Shown: positions 17,330-26,286, counted from the first letter of the stretch. The stretch is 64,000 nt of DNA from Aminobacterium sp. MB27-C1 (GCF_030908405.1 NZ_CP133089.1:806001-870000), one strand, 5' to 3'. The notes: generated by a model not told the origin, from the letters alone. A program made the numbers and translations.

Positions 17330-18217
17330 GTGGTTAAGGTATTACTCGTATTAATCGCACTTGTGAATGGTCTTTATGCTTTTCGATTTGCTTCAGACTT
17401 TTTGAAGCATAGAAAAGAAGCATGGGCAGAGCCTGGAAACAATCTCTTTCTAGCTGTCTGGGGGGCAGTGGTGTTCTTTCTTTCTACTTTTGGCATTTCC
17501 GATTTTGCTCTTTCGACAATTTTGTATCGTGCAAAAAAATTCGTTAGTGATACGAAGTTGCCGGGAACCCTTAATACTCAGTGCGCTATACCTGTAGCTG
17601 TTATGGCTCTTGCATATATTTCGACAATTCGCGTTGACACAATAACTCTCGTATCGTGTATTGTCGCTCAAATGATTGGCGCCTATGTGGGGCCACGATT
17701 TGTTGTCAAACTTCCCGCTGGCACAATCAGAAAGTTTATGGGAGCTGGTCTTGTTGTAGCAGCTATGTTTATTCTTGCCGGTAAATTTAATCTTGTTCCT
17801 TCTGGTGGCGATGCCGTTGGACTTACTGGTTCCAAGTTGATAATCGCCGTTGTCCTTCTCTTCATTTATGGGGCTTTAAATAATGTAGGTATTGGTTCCT
17901 ATGCTCCTACGATGGCTACTATTTACGCACTTGGAGTCAATCCTGCAGTAGCTTTCCCCATTATGATGGGAGCATGCACATTCTCAGTTCCTATGGGTGC
18001 TATGGAGTTTGTTCGCCTTGGACAGTACGGACGTAAAATTACGTTTTTCTCCAGCGTTTTCGGAATCATAGGAGTCTTGGCAGCAGTCTTTATTGTAAAA
18101 AGTCTCAATCTTTCCATGATCCAGTGGGTTGTTGCAGCAGTAGTTCTTTATTCTGGCGGAAGTATGTTGTACGAAGAATTATTTAAAGTTAAGAAACTGT
18201 GTGAAAGCGAAGCATAG
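17330..18217 (+). CDS. TSUP-family (TauE/SafE-like) membrane transporter
   Basis: This 295-residue protein has about eight membrane segments in two repeats, each with a proline/glycine-rich motif (SDTKLPGTLNTQCAIPVA and a matching half near GLTGSKLIIAVV). It is a member of the TauE/SafE/TSUP family, which exports or imports sulfite, sulfoacetate and other organic anions. The substrate cannot be assigned. The GTG at 17330 has an AAGGGAG ribosome site eight bases upstream; an ATG-like longer form has none. The OCD-family gene follows after 14 bases with a GGGGAGGGG site, so they form an operon. Confidence 0.75.
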   Translation: MVKVLLVLIALVNGLYAFRFASDFLKHRKEAWAEPGNNLFLAVWGAVVFFLSTFGISDFALSTILYRAKKFVSDTKLPGTLNTQCAIPVAVMALAYISTIRVDTITLVSCIVAQMIGAYVGPRFVVKLPAGTIRKFMGAGLVVAAMFILAGKFNLVPSGGDAVGLTGSKLIIAVVLLFIYGALNNVGIGSYAPTMATIYALGVNPAVAFPIMMGACTFSVPMGAMEFVRLGQYGRKITFFSSVFGIIGVLAAVFIVKSLNLSMIQWVVAAVVLYSGGSMLYEELFKVKKLCESEA

Positions 18218-18231
18218 GGGAGGGGTTTCGT

Positions 18232-19215
18232 ATGTTATTGATTTCTCACGAGGATATTTTAAAAGTATTTACAATGCGTGATGCCATCGAGGCAGATAAA
18301 CAGGCTTTCGTAACTCACTATAAAGGCATGAGTGATGTGCCTCTGCGAACAAATTTTTCGTTGAAAGATGGTCAGAGTCTTTTCATGTCTGCTTATGCTA
18401 AGGATATTAATGCCTGTGGGGTTAAGATTGTCTCTGTCTATCCTGAAAATAGTAAAAAAGGTTTACCGGCAGTTCCTGCAACTATGGTATTGCTTGATGG
18501 AGAGACAGGTCTTGTTTCAGCTATTATTGAAGGAACCACTCTTACCCAGATGAGAACAGGCGCTATTGCCGGTGCTGCTACAGAACTCCTTTCGAGAGAA
18601 GATTCTACTGTAGGTGCCTTGTTTGGAACAGGCGGACAGGCTGCTTCTCAATTGGAAGCTCTGTTAACAGTTCGTCCTTTAAAAGAAGTGAGGGTATTCG
18701 ATATTGATATAGACCGCTCGCAGGCTTTTGTTGATGCTCAGAAGGCTTTATCCGAAAGATTCAATGCGAAGATCAGAGTTGCTAAATCTCCCGACGAAGC
18801 TGTTGAAGATGCTGATGTTATTACTGCTGTTACAACATCTAGGCACCCTGTTTTTGACGGTAAAAAGATAAAAGAAGGTGCCCATGTCAACGGTGTAGGT
18901 GCATATACGCCAGAAATGCAAGAACTCGATTCTGCTCTTATCGAGAGAGCCGATAAAATTTTTGTTGATAATAAAGAGGCTGTTTTGGCAGAAGCTGGAG
19001 ATTTTATCATCCCAACGAGGGAAGGTAAATTTTCAGAAGACAGAATTCACGGAGAACTTGGTGCCCTTATAGAAAATGACGTGAAAGGGCGAGAAAGCAA
19101 TAGCGAAATCACGCTCTTTAAAACTGTTGGTTTTGCAACACTTGATGTTGTAGCTGCCTATACAATTTATCAAAGGGCAAAAGAAGCCGGAGTTGGTCAA
19201 GAAATACGTTTGTAA
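18232..19215 (+). CDS. Ornithine cyclodeaminase / mu-crystallin family NAD(P)-dependent enzyme
   Basis: This 327-residue enzyme has a Rossmann motif (GALFGTGGQAASQLEALL near residues 127-145) and the substrate segments MRTGAIAGAATELLSRED and AHVNGVGAYTPEMQELD typical of the family. Members include ornithine cyclodeaminase, alanine dehydrogenase, pyrroline-carboxylate reductase and DauB (L-arginine dehydrogenase of the Pseudomonas D-arginine pathway). The reaction here is not decided by sequence alone. Its neighbour at 19311 is a DauR-like regulator, which echoes the dauBAR arrangement. It is co-transcribed with the TSUP transporter and closed by the terminator at 19258. Confidence 0.78.
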   Translation: MLLISHEDILKVFTMRDAIEADKQAFVTHYKGMSDVPLRTNFSLKDGQSLFMSAYAKDINACGVKIVSVYPENSKKGLPAVPATMVLLDGETGLVSAIIEGTTLTQMRTGAIAGAATELLSREDSTVGALFGTGGQAASQLEALLTVRPLKEVRVFDIDIDRSQAFVDAQKALSERFNAKIRVAKSPDEAVEDADVITAVTTSRHPVFDGKKIKEGAHVNGVGAYTPEMQELDSALIERADKIFVDNKEAVLAEAGDFIIPTREGKFSEDRIHGELGALIENDVKGRESNSEITLFKTVGFATLDVVAAYTIYQRAKEAGVGQEIRL

Positions 19216-19257
19216 AAAAGAAGCAGACTATGATAAGAAACGTATCGTGATAAAATG

Positions 19258-19286
19258 AAAGAGCGGAGAAATCCGCTCTTTTTTTG
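19258..19286 (+). terminator. Intrinsic terminator after the OCD-family gene
   Basis: A stem AAGAGCGGA / TCCGCTCTT with GAAA loop is followed by a run of T residues. Confidence 0.85.
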
Positions 19287-19310
19287 TTTAGTAGAGAGGA
19301 TCGGTGTGTA

Positions 19311-19970
19311 ATGAATAAAAAATGTCATCCCCTTTTAGTTCCATTCATTCCGCTAGTAAAAATGTTAGAACAGACTTTAGGTTCTGACTATGAAGTGGTT
19401 CTCCATGATGTATCAGAGGGTGAACACAAAATAATTGCCATAGCCCACGGGGAACTGACAGGACGAACAGCGGATTCTCCTCTTACTGACTTTGGTGAGT
19501 ATCTGCTTGAAAGCAGCGACTATAATAACGTTGATTTTATTTCGAATTACCCCTCTCATGCCCCTGATGGACGTGCTATGCGTTCGAGTGTAAGTATTAT
19601 TCGGGATGATAATACTAAAATAATAGGCTTTTTATGCATAAACTACGATATGACGCGGGCAAGAATGCTCAAAAGCCTTTTTGAAGAACTCACGTGTACA
19701 ACAGCCTTGTCGTCGCCGAGCATTCAGTCTGAAACCTTTGTGCCTTCTTCTGAGTCTCTGCTTAAAGAAATGTTAGAAGAAACTCGGGCTCAACGTGGAG
19801 GAAGACCGTTACGATATACGACGAAGCAGGAAAAACTTGAAATTTTACAGTCTCTCGAAGAAAAGGGATTCTTTAGTCTTAAGGGCGCTGTGGAAACGCT
19901 CTGCAAAGAACTTGGGAAGAGCCGTTTTACCGTTTATGGTTATCTACGGGAGATTCGCAATAACAAATAA
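19311..19970 (+). CDS. YheO/DauR-like transcriptional regulator
   Basis: This 219-residue protein has an N-terminal PAS-like YheO domain (residues about 8-120, SDYEVVLHDVSEG...GFLCINYDMT) and a C-terminal helix-turn-helix (LEILQSLEEKGFFSLKGAVETLCKELGKSRFTVYGYLREIR). Characterised relatives include DauR, the repressor of D-arginine catabolism in Pseudomonas, and TfoR/YheO proteins. The ligand is likely an amino acid or derivative (inference from family). I choose ATG 19311 over the TTG at 19284 because the GAGAGGATC site fits better. It may control the OCD operon upstream or the reductase operon downstream. Confidence 0.78.
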   Translation: MNKKCHPLLVPFIPLVKMLEQTLGSDYEVVLHDVSEGEHKIIAIAHGELTGRTADSPLTDFGEYLLESSDYNNVDFISNYPSHAPDGRAMRSSVSIIRDDNTKIIGFLCINYDMTRARMLKSLFEELTCTTALSSPSIQSETFVPSSESLLKEMLEETRAQRGGRPLRYTTKQEKLEILQSLEEKGFFSLKGAVETLCKELGKSRFTVYGYLREIRNNK

Positions 19971-20049
19971 AAGCGGAACATTTCACCTCGTTTCGCTCTC
20001 AATACATTTACACTACAATTGGCTTTTTAAAGACTAAGGAGGAAGTTTC

Positions 20050-21213
20050 TTGAAAGGGCGAACATTACAAGAAGTATGGGAGCAGTGCCAAAATACATGT
20101 CCTTCCTGTGCTCATCTCTATAAACATATAGAAAATCAATATCATAGAGTTTTAGAGAATCTATTTGAACCCTTTGCTCTTTATCAGATTGTTTATGACG
20201 ATGAGGGGATTCCTATAGATGCTAAATTCTTGCATGTTAATCCAGTATATGAAGAGTATTTTCGTTTCCCGAGAGAATATCTTATTGGCAAAACGTTTAA
20301 AGAGATATGGAGCGCCTCTGGAGATTGGCTAAAAAACATTCTTGATGCAGCTGTATCGAAGGAAACATGTTGCTGTGAGGGATTCAGCGAGGAGTGCTCC
20401 AGCCATATGAGGGGTATTGCCTTTCCCGTTTTGCCCGATAAGGTGGCCGTTCTTTTTTGGGATCTCTCTGATCTAAAAAAGTCGGAAAAAGCTCTTGCTT
20501 TTAGTAAAGATCGACTTCATCAATATCGTGAAGAACTAAGACAGCTTGTAATACAGCTTTCTCTTTCAGAGGCGTTAACCAGAAGAAAAATAGCTTCTGA
20601 AATTCACGATAAAATGGGCTATTCCTTTGTAAATCTCATTCAGCATTTTGAGAAGATGAAGCCGTTGCTTTCTTCAAAAGAAGCAGAAGATGAGTTGAAT
20701 GCAGCTACTGTCCTTGTTGAAAATGTTCTTCACGAAATGAGAAATCTTACCTTCCAGATAAGCTCGCCAGTACTTTATGAAGTAGGATTAGGAGCAGCTT
20801 TGAAAGCATTAGGAGAGTCTATTTTTGAAAATCACAATATCCACTTTTCCTACGATGGAAAGCTTTCTGATCAGGGTATCGATGATAATGTATGTGTTCT
20901 TCTTTACCAGATGGTTAAAGAACTTTTCGTCAATGTTATAAAGCATGCAAAGGCTCAGAATGTAAGTGTATTACTTCGTAGAGGACGCGAAATGGTGCGT
21001 GTGATCGTAGAAGATGACGGCATTGGGTTTTCTCACCCATTTAGCAAGCACAGAAACGACCCCCATCATTTTGGCCTTTTCAGCATACGAGAGAGGTTGA
21101 AATATATTGGTGGGAGTATAGAAATTTATTCGGAGCCAGATAAAGGGAGCACCATATATATGACGGCTCCCATTTCTCTTCCAGAAAATACACAGTCGAT
21201 ATGGGACGTATAA
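20050..21213 (+). CDS. PAS-containing sensor histidine kinase (NarX-type HisKA_3)
   Basis: This soluble sensor kinase of 387 residues has a short N-terminal Cys-containing segment (CQNTCPSC, a possible metal or redox site). A PAS domain covers about residues 35-135, and HisKA_3 dimerisation (RRKIASEIHDKMGYSFVNL, phospho-acceptor His in EIHDKMG) is followed by a GHKL ATPase (LFVNVIKHAKAQN, EDDGIGFS, GLFSIRERLKYIGG). No membrane segment is visible, so it senses a cytoplasmic signal. The start is TTG 20050 after AGGAGGAAG. The response regulator follows one base after its stop. The pair sits just upstream of the GrdE/GrdB-like genes and may induce them (inference). Confidence 0.88.
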   Translation: MKGRTLQEVWEQCQNTCPSCAHLYKHIENQYHRVLENLFEPFALYQIVYDDEGIPIDAKFLHVNPVYEEYFRFPREYLIGKTFKEIWSASGDWLKNILDAAVSKETCCCEGFSEECSSHMRGIAFPVLPDKVAVLFWDLSDLKKSEKALAFSKDRLHQYREELRQLVIQLSLSEALTRRKIASEIHDKMGYSFVNLIQHFEKMKPLLSSKEAEDELNAATVLVENVLHEMRNLTFQISSPVLYEVGLGAALKALGESIFENHNIHFSYDGKLSDQGIDDNVCVLLYQMVKELFVNVIKHAKAQNVSVLLRRGREMVRVIVEDDGIGFSHPFSKHRNDPHHFGLFSIRERLKYIGGSIEIYSEPDKGSTIYMTAPISLPENTQSIWDV

Positions 21214-21214
21214 A

Positions 21215-21868
21215 ATGATAAATATTTTTCTTGTCGATGATCATAAAATTTTTCTTGATGGCCTCCAGGTTCTTATTTCCAATGAACCGGATATGCACGT
21301 TTTAGGAGTGGCCTATTCAGGGCCGCAAGCTCTTGAAATGTTAAAAAATATGGAGGCGCCGGATGTTATTGTTCTCGATATTGCCATGCCTGGTATGAAA
21401 GGTGTGGATTTAGCTCGAATTATTCTAAAAGAACGTCCGGCTACAAAAGTAATGGCTCTTTCAATGTATGCCAATAATTACATTATTTCTGAAATGATTA
21501 GTGTAGGGGTAAAGGGATATGTTTTAAAAGATTGCACTTCAAAAGATCTTCTTTTGGCTATTCGTGCAATTTCTTCTGGTGGAATGTTTTTCTGCGAGGA
21601 AGTCAGTAAGATAATTTCTAAGGATTACACACAGATCATGCAGCAGGGGCCTACTTCTTCAGAAGTAACTTTGACAGAGAGAGAGTTAGATGTTTTAAAG
21701 TTGCTTGTTGATGGAAAGAGTGTGAACGAAATCAGTCAAATTTTACACATAAGTAAAAATACAGTTAACTCTCATCGTACCAATATTATGGTGAAGTTGA
21801 ATTGTGAAACGATAGTTGATCTCATTCGATACTCGATACGCAAGGGGTTTTTCGAATTCGACAAGTAA
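21215..21868 (+). CDS. NarL/LuxR-type response regulator
   Basis: This 217-residue protein has a receiver domain with the acidic pocket DD (residues 8-9), phospho-acceptor Asp in VIVLDIAMPG, and Lys in GYVLKD. A C-terminal LuxR-type helix-turn-helix follows (LTERELDVLKLLVDGKSVNE...ISKNTVNSHRTNIMVKL). It pairs with the HisKA_3 kinase directly upstream. A leaderless-like short gap of one base indicates coupling. Its likely target is the reductase operon starting at 22022, whose 153-base upstream region contains no obvious sigma-70 site, suggesting activator dependence (inference). Confidence 0.9.
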   Translation: MINIFLVDDHKIFLDGLQVLISNEPDMHVLGVAYSGPQALEMLKNMEAPDVIVLDIAMPGMKGVDLARIILKERPATKVMALSMYANNYIISEMISVGVKGYVLKDCTSKDLLLAIRAISSGGMFFCEEVSKIISKDYTQIMQQGPTSSEVTLTERELDVLKLLVDGKSVNEISQILHISKNTVNSHRTNIMVKLNCETIVDLIRYSIRKGFFEFDK

Positions 21869-22021
21869 AAGCTATCCGATTTTTCATCTAGCATTTTCTG
21901 CTACTCCATAAATCGCATTTTTTGCTATCTATAAAACGTTGTTACTGCGATGTTAATACGATAACAAACCTCCTATTCTTATAAGCAAGTTTTGGAAACA
22001 GAATAGGAGGGACGTACTCTA

Positions 22022-23299
22022 ATGCTGGAATTAGTCAGTAATATCTATGAAGTACGCAGTATTGCTTTTGGAGATAGTACCTTTTATAAAGAAGGGGTAT
22101 TGTCAATTAACCGTGCAGAAGTCGAAGCTCTCATTCGAGAAGACGAAAATGTGGGAGAAATTACTCTTTCTTTGACCAAACCCGGAGATTCTGCACGAAT
22201 AGTTCATGTTTGGGACGTTATTGAACCTAGAACAAAAGTAGATGGCCCGGGTGCGATATTCCCTGGTTGGCTCGATGCCCCCATTAGTTATGCCGAAGGA
22301 ACAATGAACAGGATGCCTGGCGCTGCAGTCGTTACATGTACAGAGTATTCCCCTGATAGTGATGCTTATACAGTCCAATGTGAAAGTATCATCGATATGA
22401 GTGGTCCTGCCGCAGAAATTTGCCCATATTCTCAGACTAATAATTTAGTTATGGAAATATTACCTCGCGATAAGATGTCAATCCCTGAGCACAACAAAAT
22501 GGTTACCAAGGCAGGTTTAAAGATTGCCAAATATCTTGCAGATGTCACAATTGGCCAGGTTCCTTCAAAAACCGAAACGTATGCCCTCGGTAAAAAAAAT
22601 CCTAACCTACCTAATGTGGCTCTGTTACTTGTCGTTTCAGGTTCGACTGCTGCCCTTGATACGTATATCAACGGATTCAGCTGTGTTGGAATAATGCCCA
22701 CCCTTATTCATCCCAATGAAATTTTGCAGGGGTCTCTTGTTGCAAGTACTGCCCTTGTCGCTTCAATTAAAAACTTTACATACGATTATCAGAATAATGC
22801 TCTTATTAATGAACTCTTCAAAGATAACGGAGTTAAACACAACTTCGTAGGTGTTGTTGTTGAGCGAGGCTATGCCTATGAATACGACGATAAAGTTCGC
22901 TTAAGTTCCCATGCAGCAAACCTTATACGCCACCTTGAAGCCGATGGAGTCATTATTACCAGTGAAGGTGGTGGCAATATATTGTTGGAAACCATGCTTG
23001 CATGTCGTGAGTGTGAGGAGAGAGGCATTAAAACAGCTATTGTTATGTCAGAGTTCTGTGGCCATCAAGGAACTGGTTCTCCCTTCGTAGACTCGGTTCC
23101 CGAAGCTGATTTGATCGTAAGCACGGGAAACACGGAAGAGCTTATGGAATTCCCCGAAATGGAAGTTGCATATGGCGGAAAAACATGGATAGCTACTGAT
23201 GTCCCCAGTAATAAAGCAATTAAACGTAGTATTTACGACACTGTAGCAAGCGCTAACTCCATGTTGGGACATGCCAAACTCAAGGCCTACGACTATTAG
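22022..23299 (+). CDS. GrdE-like component B proprotein of a glycine/sarcosine/betaine reductase-type enzyme
   Basis: This 425-residue protein belongs to the GrdE/GrdG/GrdI family, the pyruvoyl-forming partner of the selenoprotein GrdB. Known members are cleaved at an internal cysteine to create a pyruvoyl group that binds the substrate amine. Cysteines here fall at about 106, 120, 134 and 221, and later in ACREC and EFCGHQG; Cys221 (NGFSCVG) is one candidate cleavage site, which I cannot prove. The C-terminal part with EGGGNILLETMLACRECEERGIK and SEFCGHQG is typical. An AGGAGG site lies about 12 bases before the ATG. GrdB follows after 37 bases. Substrate specificity is not known. Confidence 0.82.
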   Translation: MLELVSNIYEVRSIAFGDSTFYKEGVLSINRAEVEALIREDENVGEITLSLTKPGDSARIVHVWDVIEPRTKVDGPGAIFPGWLDAPISYAEGTMNRMPGAAVVTCTEYSPDSDAYTVQCESIIDMSGPAAEICPYSQTNNLVMEILPRDKMSIPEHNKMVTKAGLKIAKYLADVTIGQVPSKTETYALGKKNPNLPNVALLLVVSGSTAALDTYINGFSCVGIMPTLIHPNEILQGSLVASTALVASIKNFTYDYQNNALINELFKDNGVKHNFVGVVVERGYAYEYDDKVRLSSHAANLIRHLEADGVIITSEGGGNILLETMLACRECEERGIKTAIVMSEFCGHQGTGSPFVDSVPEADLIVSTGNTEELMEFPEMEVAYGGKTWIATDVPSNKAIKRSIYDTVASANSMLGHAKLKAYDY

Positions 23300-23336
23300 T
23301 TTAAAAACAAATATTAACAATAAGGAGCTGTAAAAT

Positions 23337-24620
23337 ATGGCTGATCAGATAAAAGTTGTTTTCTATATGAACCAGTTTTTTGCTGGAATTGGCGGAGAAG
23401 AGAAGGCTGACCAGATTCCTATCGAACTTGAAGAATTGAAAGGACCTGCGTTAGCTTTATCGCAAGTTATAAAAGAGAGTAATGCTGAGGTAGTCAAGAC
23501 AGTCGTATGCGGAGATAGCTTTTTTGGTGAGAATGAGGAGCAGGCAAAAAAAGAGCTTCTTGGCATGATAAAAGCGGCTTCTCCTGATATTTTCTTGGCT
23601 AGCCCTGCCTTTGGTTCTGGCAGGAATGGTGTTGCTACTGCGTCAATTTGTAGTGCTGTCACCCAAGAATTGGGAATTCCTGCCGTAACGGCTATGTATC
23701 CCGATAACCCTGGTTCGGAGCTTGTATATCCTGCCTATGCTTTGCCCACATCGAATAGAGCAGAAAAGATGATTAACGTTTTGGAGGATATGTGGAATTT
23801 CGCCTTAAAGGTGAAAGACGGTGAAGTGAGAGGGAGCGCTGCACGTGAAAATTACATTCCCCGTGGCGTAAGAAAAAATGAAGTTGATGAGTCTACTGCC
23901 GCAGAGAGGGTTCTTCCCCTTTTGCTTTCTAAGATTAAAGGAGAAGCTTATGTAACTGAGGTTGCTCTTCCCAAACATGACGCAGTTGAAGCTCCTAAGC
24001 CAGTGACCAACATGAAGAAAGCAACTTTGGCTCTGGTAACAGAAGGAAGTCTGGTTCCTTTCGGTAACCCTGATAAACTTGAATCCTGGTGGGGAGAACA
24101 CTGGTACAAATATTCCATTGAAGGCTTGGATGATTTCGAGAAAGGAAAATACGAGACTATACATGCCGGTTTTGAAAATGCCAATATTGACGATGATCCA
24201 GACAGATTACTTCCCCTTGACGTGGCCCGTATAGCAGAGAAGGAAGGCCGCATTGGCAAACTATTTGACATTTATCTCACTACAACAGGTATGGAAACGG
24301 CTACGAGTTCCGCTAAAAGAATGGGCCGCGAGATGGCAGAATTTTTGAGATCTGAAGGTGTAGATGCAGCTATTGTAACTGGAACCTGAGGAACTGGTAC
24401 GCGTTGTGGATCAACGCTTGCAAAAGAAATTGAGCGCGTAGGAATTCCTACAGTTATGATAACAGCCATGCCTGGGATCGCAGAAAGAATAGGCTGTCAT
24501 AGAGTTGTAAAGGGTGTTGCCATAAATAACCCGACAGGAGATGCACGTCTTGCACGCGAAGAAGAACTTGTACAGAGAAAGAAGATTTTAGACGCATCTT
24601 TAGAGCTACTCGAAAAATAG
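23337..24620 (+). CDS. GrdB-like selenoprotein (reductase component B), selenocysteine at codon 351
   Basis: Translation stops at TGA 24387-24389, but the same frame continues for 76 more codons to TAG 24618-24620. The full product is 427 residues with selenocysteine at position 351, in the context VTGT-U-GTGTRCG. GrdB-type proteins of glycine, sarcosine and betaine reductases have this length and a Sec near position 350, where it attacks the substrate bound by the pyruvoyl subunit. The downstream part (GIPTVMITAMPGIAERIGCHRVV) is clearly homologous family sequence, so the TGA is not the true end. A SECIS-like hairpin sits 11 bases after the TGA. The AAGGAGCTG ribosome site fits ATG 23337. 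Confidence 0.92.
24401..24417 (+). promoter_or_regulatory. Candidate bacterial SECIS hairpin
   Basis: GCGTTG (24401-24406) pairs perfectly with CAACGC (24412-24417) around a TGGAT loop, starting 11 bases after the UGA. Bacterial SECIS elements sit at this distance inside the coding sequence and are bound by SelB. Confidence 0.7.
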
Positions 24621-24631
24621 GAGGCTTCAAA

Positions 24632-24781
24632 ATGTCGACGGTATGTGGAATACCAAGCAGTATCTTTTGGATAATGCTTTTAGGAGGGCCTGGCGCGATT
24701 CTTTTCTCTTTAGTACTTATTAACTCTACATGGTGGAAAAAGCTTGTAAATAAGTATTATACGATTGACATGAAAGATTAA
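24632..24781 (+). CDS. 49-residue single-span membrane peptide between grdB-like gene and SSS symporter
   Basis: This is an ORF too short for many gene callers. ATG 24632 lies 8 bases after AGGAGG, and the stop is at 24779-24781. One hydrophobic helix covers about residues 11-31 (IFWIMLLGGPGAILFSLVLI), followed by a basic and aromatic end (WWKKLVNKYY). The symporter gene follows after 23 bases with its own GGAGGTGA site. Several solute:sodium symporters are encoded beside tiny one- or two-helix partners, so this may be an accessory subunit of the transporter (inference). Confidence 0.75.
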   Translation: MSTVCGIPSSIFWIMLLGGPGAILFSLVLINSTWWKKLVNKYYTIDMKD

Positions 24782-24804
24782 CTTTCTGAAGGAGGTGACA
24801 AGAA

Positions 24805-26268
24805 ATGGCAATTCAATGGCCTATTGTAGCTGCTGTTGCTTGCTTCCTTATGTTACTCGCAGGAGTAGGTGTTTTTGTAAAAAAGAAAGTAACGACAGAT
24901 GAAGACTATCTTGTCGGAGGAAGAAGCGTAGGTCCTGTATTTACAGCAGTCTCTTTTTGTGTTGCCTACTATAGCACCGTTGCCGTTATTGGATGCCCTG
25001 CAATGTACTATCTTTACGGAATGGGGTACGCCTCGCTTGAACTTTTAGCAAATACATGGATTGTTGGAATCTTGTTATTTGTTGTTTTAGGACTCCGGAT
25101 GAGAGTTGTTTCAGAAAGGGCCAACGTAGTGTCTCTCCCTGGGTTTCTGGCTGTTCGTTTTGAATCTGAGACATTACGTTTAGTGAGTGCGTGTATTATC
25201 GCCATTTTTGTAATTCCATATGGAGTAGCTGTTTTGAAAGGTATAGGAGATGCTCTAAAAATTCTTGCGGGTATTCCTTATCTTTTGACAGTTGTAGTTA
25301 TATGTATAACGGCTTTGATTTATATGGTGACAAGTGGATATTGGGGGGTTGTTTGGACAGACCTCATCCAAGGAAGCGTTATAATGGCTGCTTTGCTTTG
25401 CACAATTCCACTTGTTTTTAAAAGCTTAGGTGGAGTTGGTCAGGCTTTAGAAGTAGCCAAAACGATTGATCCTGACTTATTGGGTATACCCGGACCTTTG
25501 CCGTGGGGACTTCTTTTCAGTTACTCTTTTGTATGGGGGCTTGTTGCTTTTGGGCAACCCCAATTAGTAACGAAATTTATTGCCCTGAAAGATGCAAAAT
25601 CTGTAGGTATGACGATTTTTATTAGTACTGTATGGATGTCGCTCTTTTTGATTGCAGCTACGGTAATAGGGTTTGGAGGCCGTTTAATATTTGGAGATCA
25701 ATTTATTAATAATCCTGACTTGGTCAGCCCTTCCGTTGCTAAGTTGGGGCCCAAATTTATCGTAATGCTCTTCAGTTGTGGAGTTGTAGCAGCAGGGCTA
25801 ACGTCGTTAGCAGCTCTTGTTTTGACTTCTGCTACGGCAATTTCCAGAGATTTTTATGAAGATGGTTGGCTTCGCAGACAAAAGAATGCATCTTCTCGTA
25901 AGATTAATTCGGTAAAAGTGCACAGACTTTCTGTAGGAGCGATTATTATTATCACTCTTCTTTTATCCATCCGTCCATGGTCTTTTGTCTGGCAGCTATC
26001 TGTAGCTGGAGCAGGGAGTATGGCCGCTGCCTTCACAGCTCCGTTGCTTATAGGAATATATTGGAAAAGGGCAACAAAAGAAGGGTGCCTAGCTTCAATC
26101 CTTGGCGGAACAATAGTTACAACTCTTTGGTATCTTTTGAAACTCGAGTATTTCCATCCATATATACCAGGAATGATTGTTTCTATAGTTCTTTTCATCG
26201 TAGTTTCTCTTATGACAACACCGCCATCAGAGGCAACGATAAAGAAGATGTTCCCTTTTAAGGCTTAA
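24805..26268 (+). CDS. Sodium:solute symporter (SSS family)
   Basis: This 487-residue transporter has about 13 membrane segments. The N-terminus has the typical SSS start (DEDYLVGGRSVGPVFTAVSFCVAYYSTVAVIG). The central sodium-site region contains GLVAFGQPQLVTKFIALKD, and a later AAGLTSLAALVLTSATAISRDFYED is characteristic of the family (PutP, PanF-like). The substrate is most likely the one reduced by the adjacent GrdE/GrdB component B (inference from the operon). GGAGGTGA lies upstream of the ATG. A terminator shared with the opposing chemoreceptor gene follows. Confidence 0.88.
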   Translation: MAIQWPIVAAVACFLMLLAGVGVFVKKKVTTDEDYLVGGRSVGPVFTAVSFCVAYYSTVAVIGCPAMYYLYGMGYASLELLANTWIVGILLFVVLGLRMRVVSERANVVSLPGFLAVRFESETLRLVSACIIAIFVIPYGVAVLKGIGDALKILAGIPYLLTVVVICITALIYMVTSGYWGVVWTDLIQGSVIMAALLCTIPLVFKSLGGVGQALEVAKTIDPDLLGIPGPLPWGLLFSYSFVWGLVAFGQPQLVTKFIALKDAKSVGMTIFISTVWMSLFLIAATVIGFGGRLIFGDQFINNPDLVSPSVAKLGPKFIVMLFSCGVVAAGLTSLAALVLTSATAISRDFYEDGWLRRQKNASSRKINSVKVHRLSVGAIIIITLLLSIRPWSFVWQLSVAGAGSMAAAFTAPLLIGIYWKRATKEGCLASILGGTIVTTLWYLLKLEYFHPYIPGMIVSIVLFIVVSLMTTPPSEATIKKMFPFKA

Positions 26269-26286
26269 CGTTTAACGATGATGAAA

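Noticed and set aside
24387-24389. TGA as a nonsense mutation or real stop of the GrdB-like gene
   Set aside because: Downstream codons remain family-like, the position fits known Sec sites and a SECIS-like hairpin follows; selenocysteine is the simpler reading.
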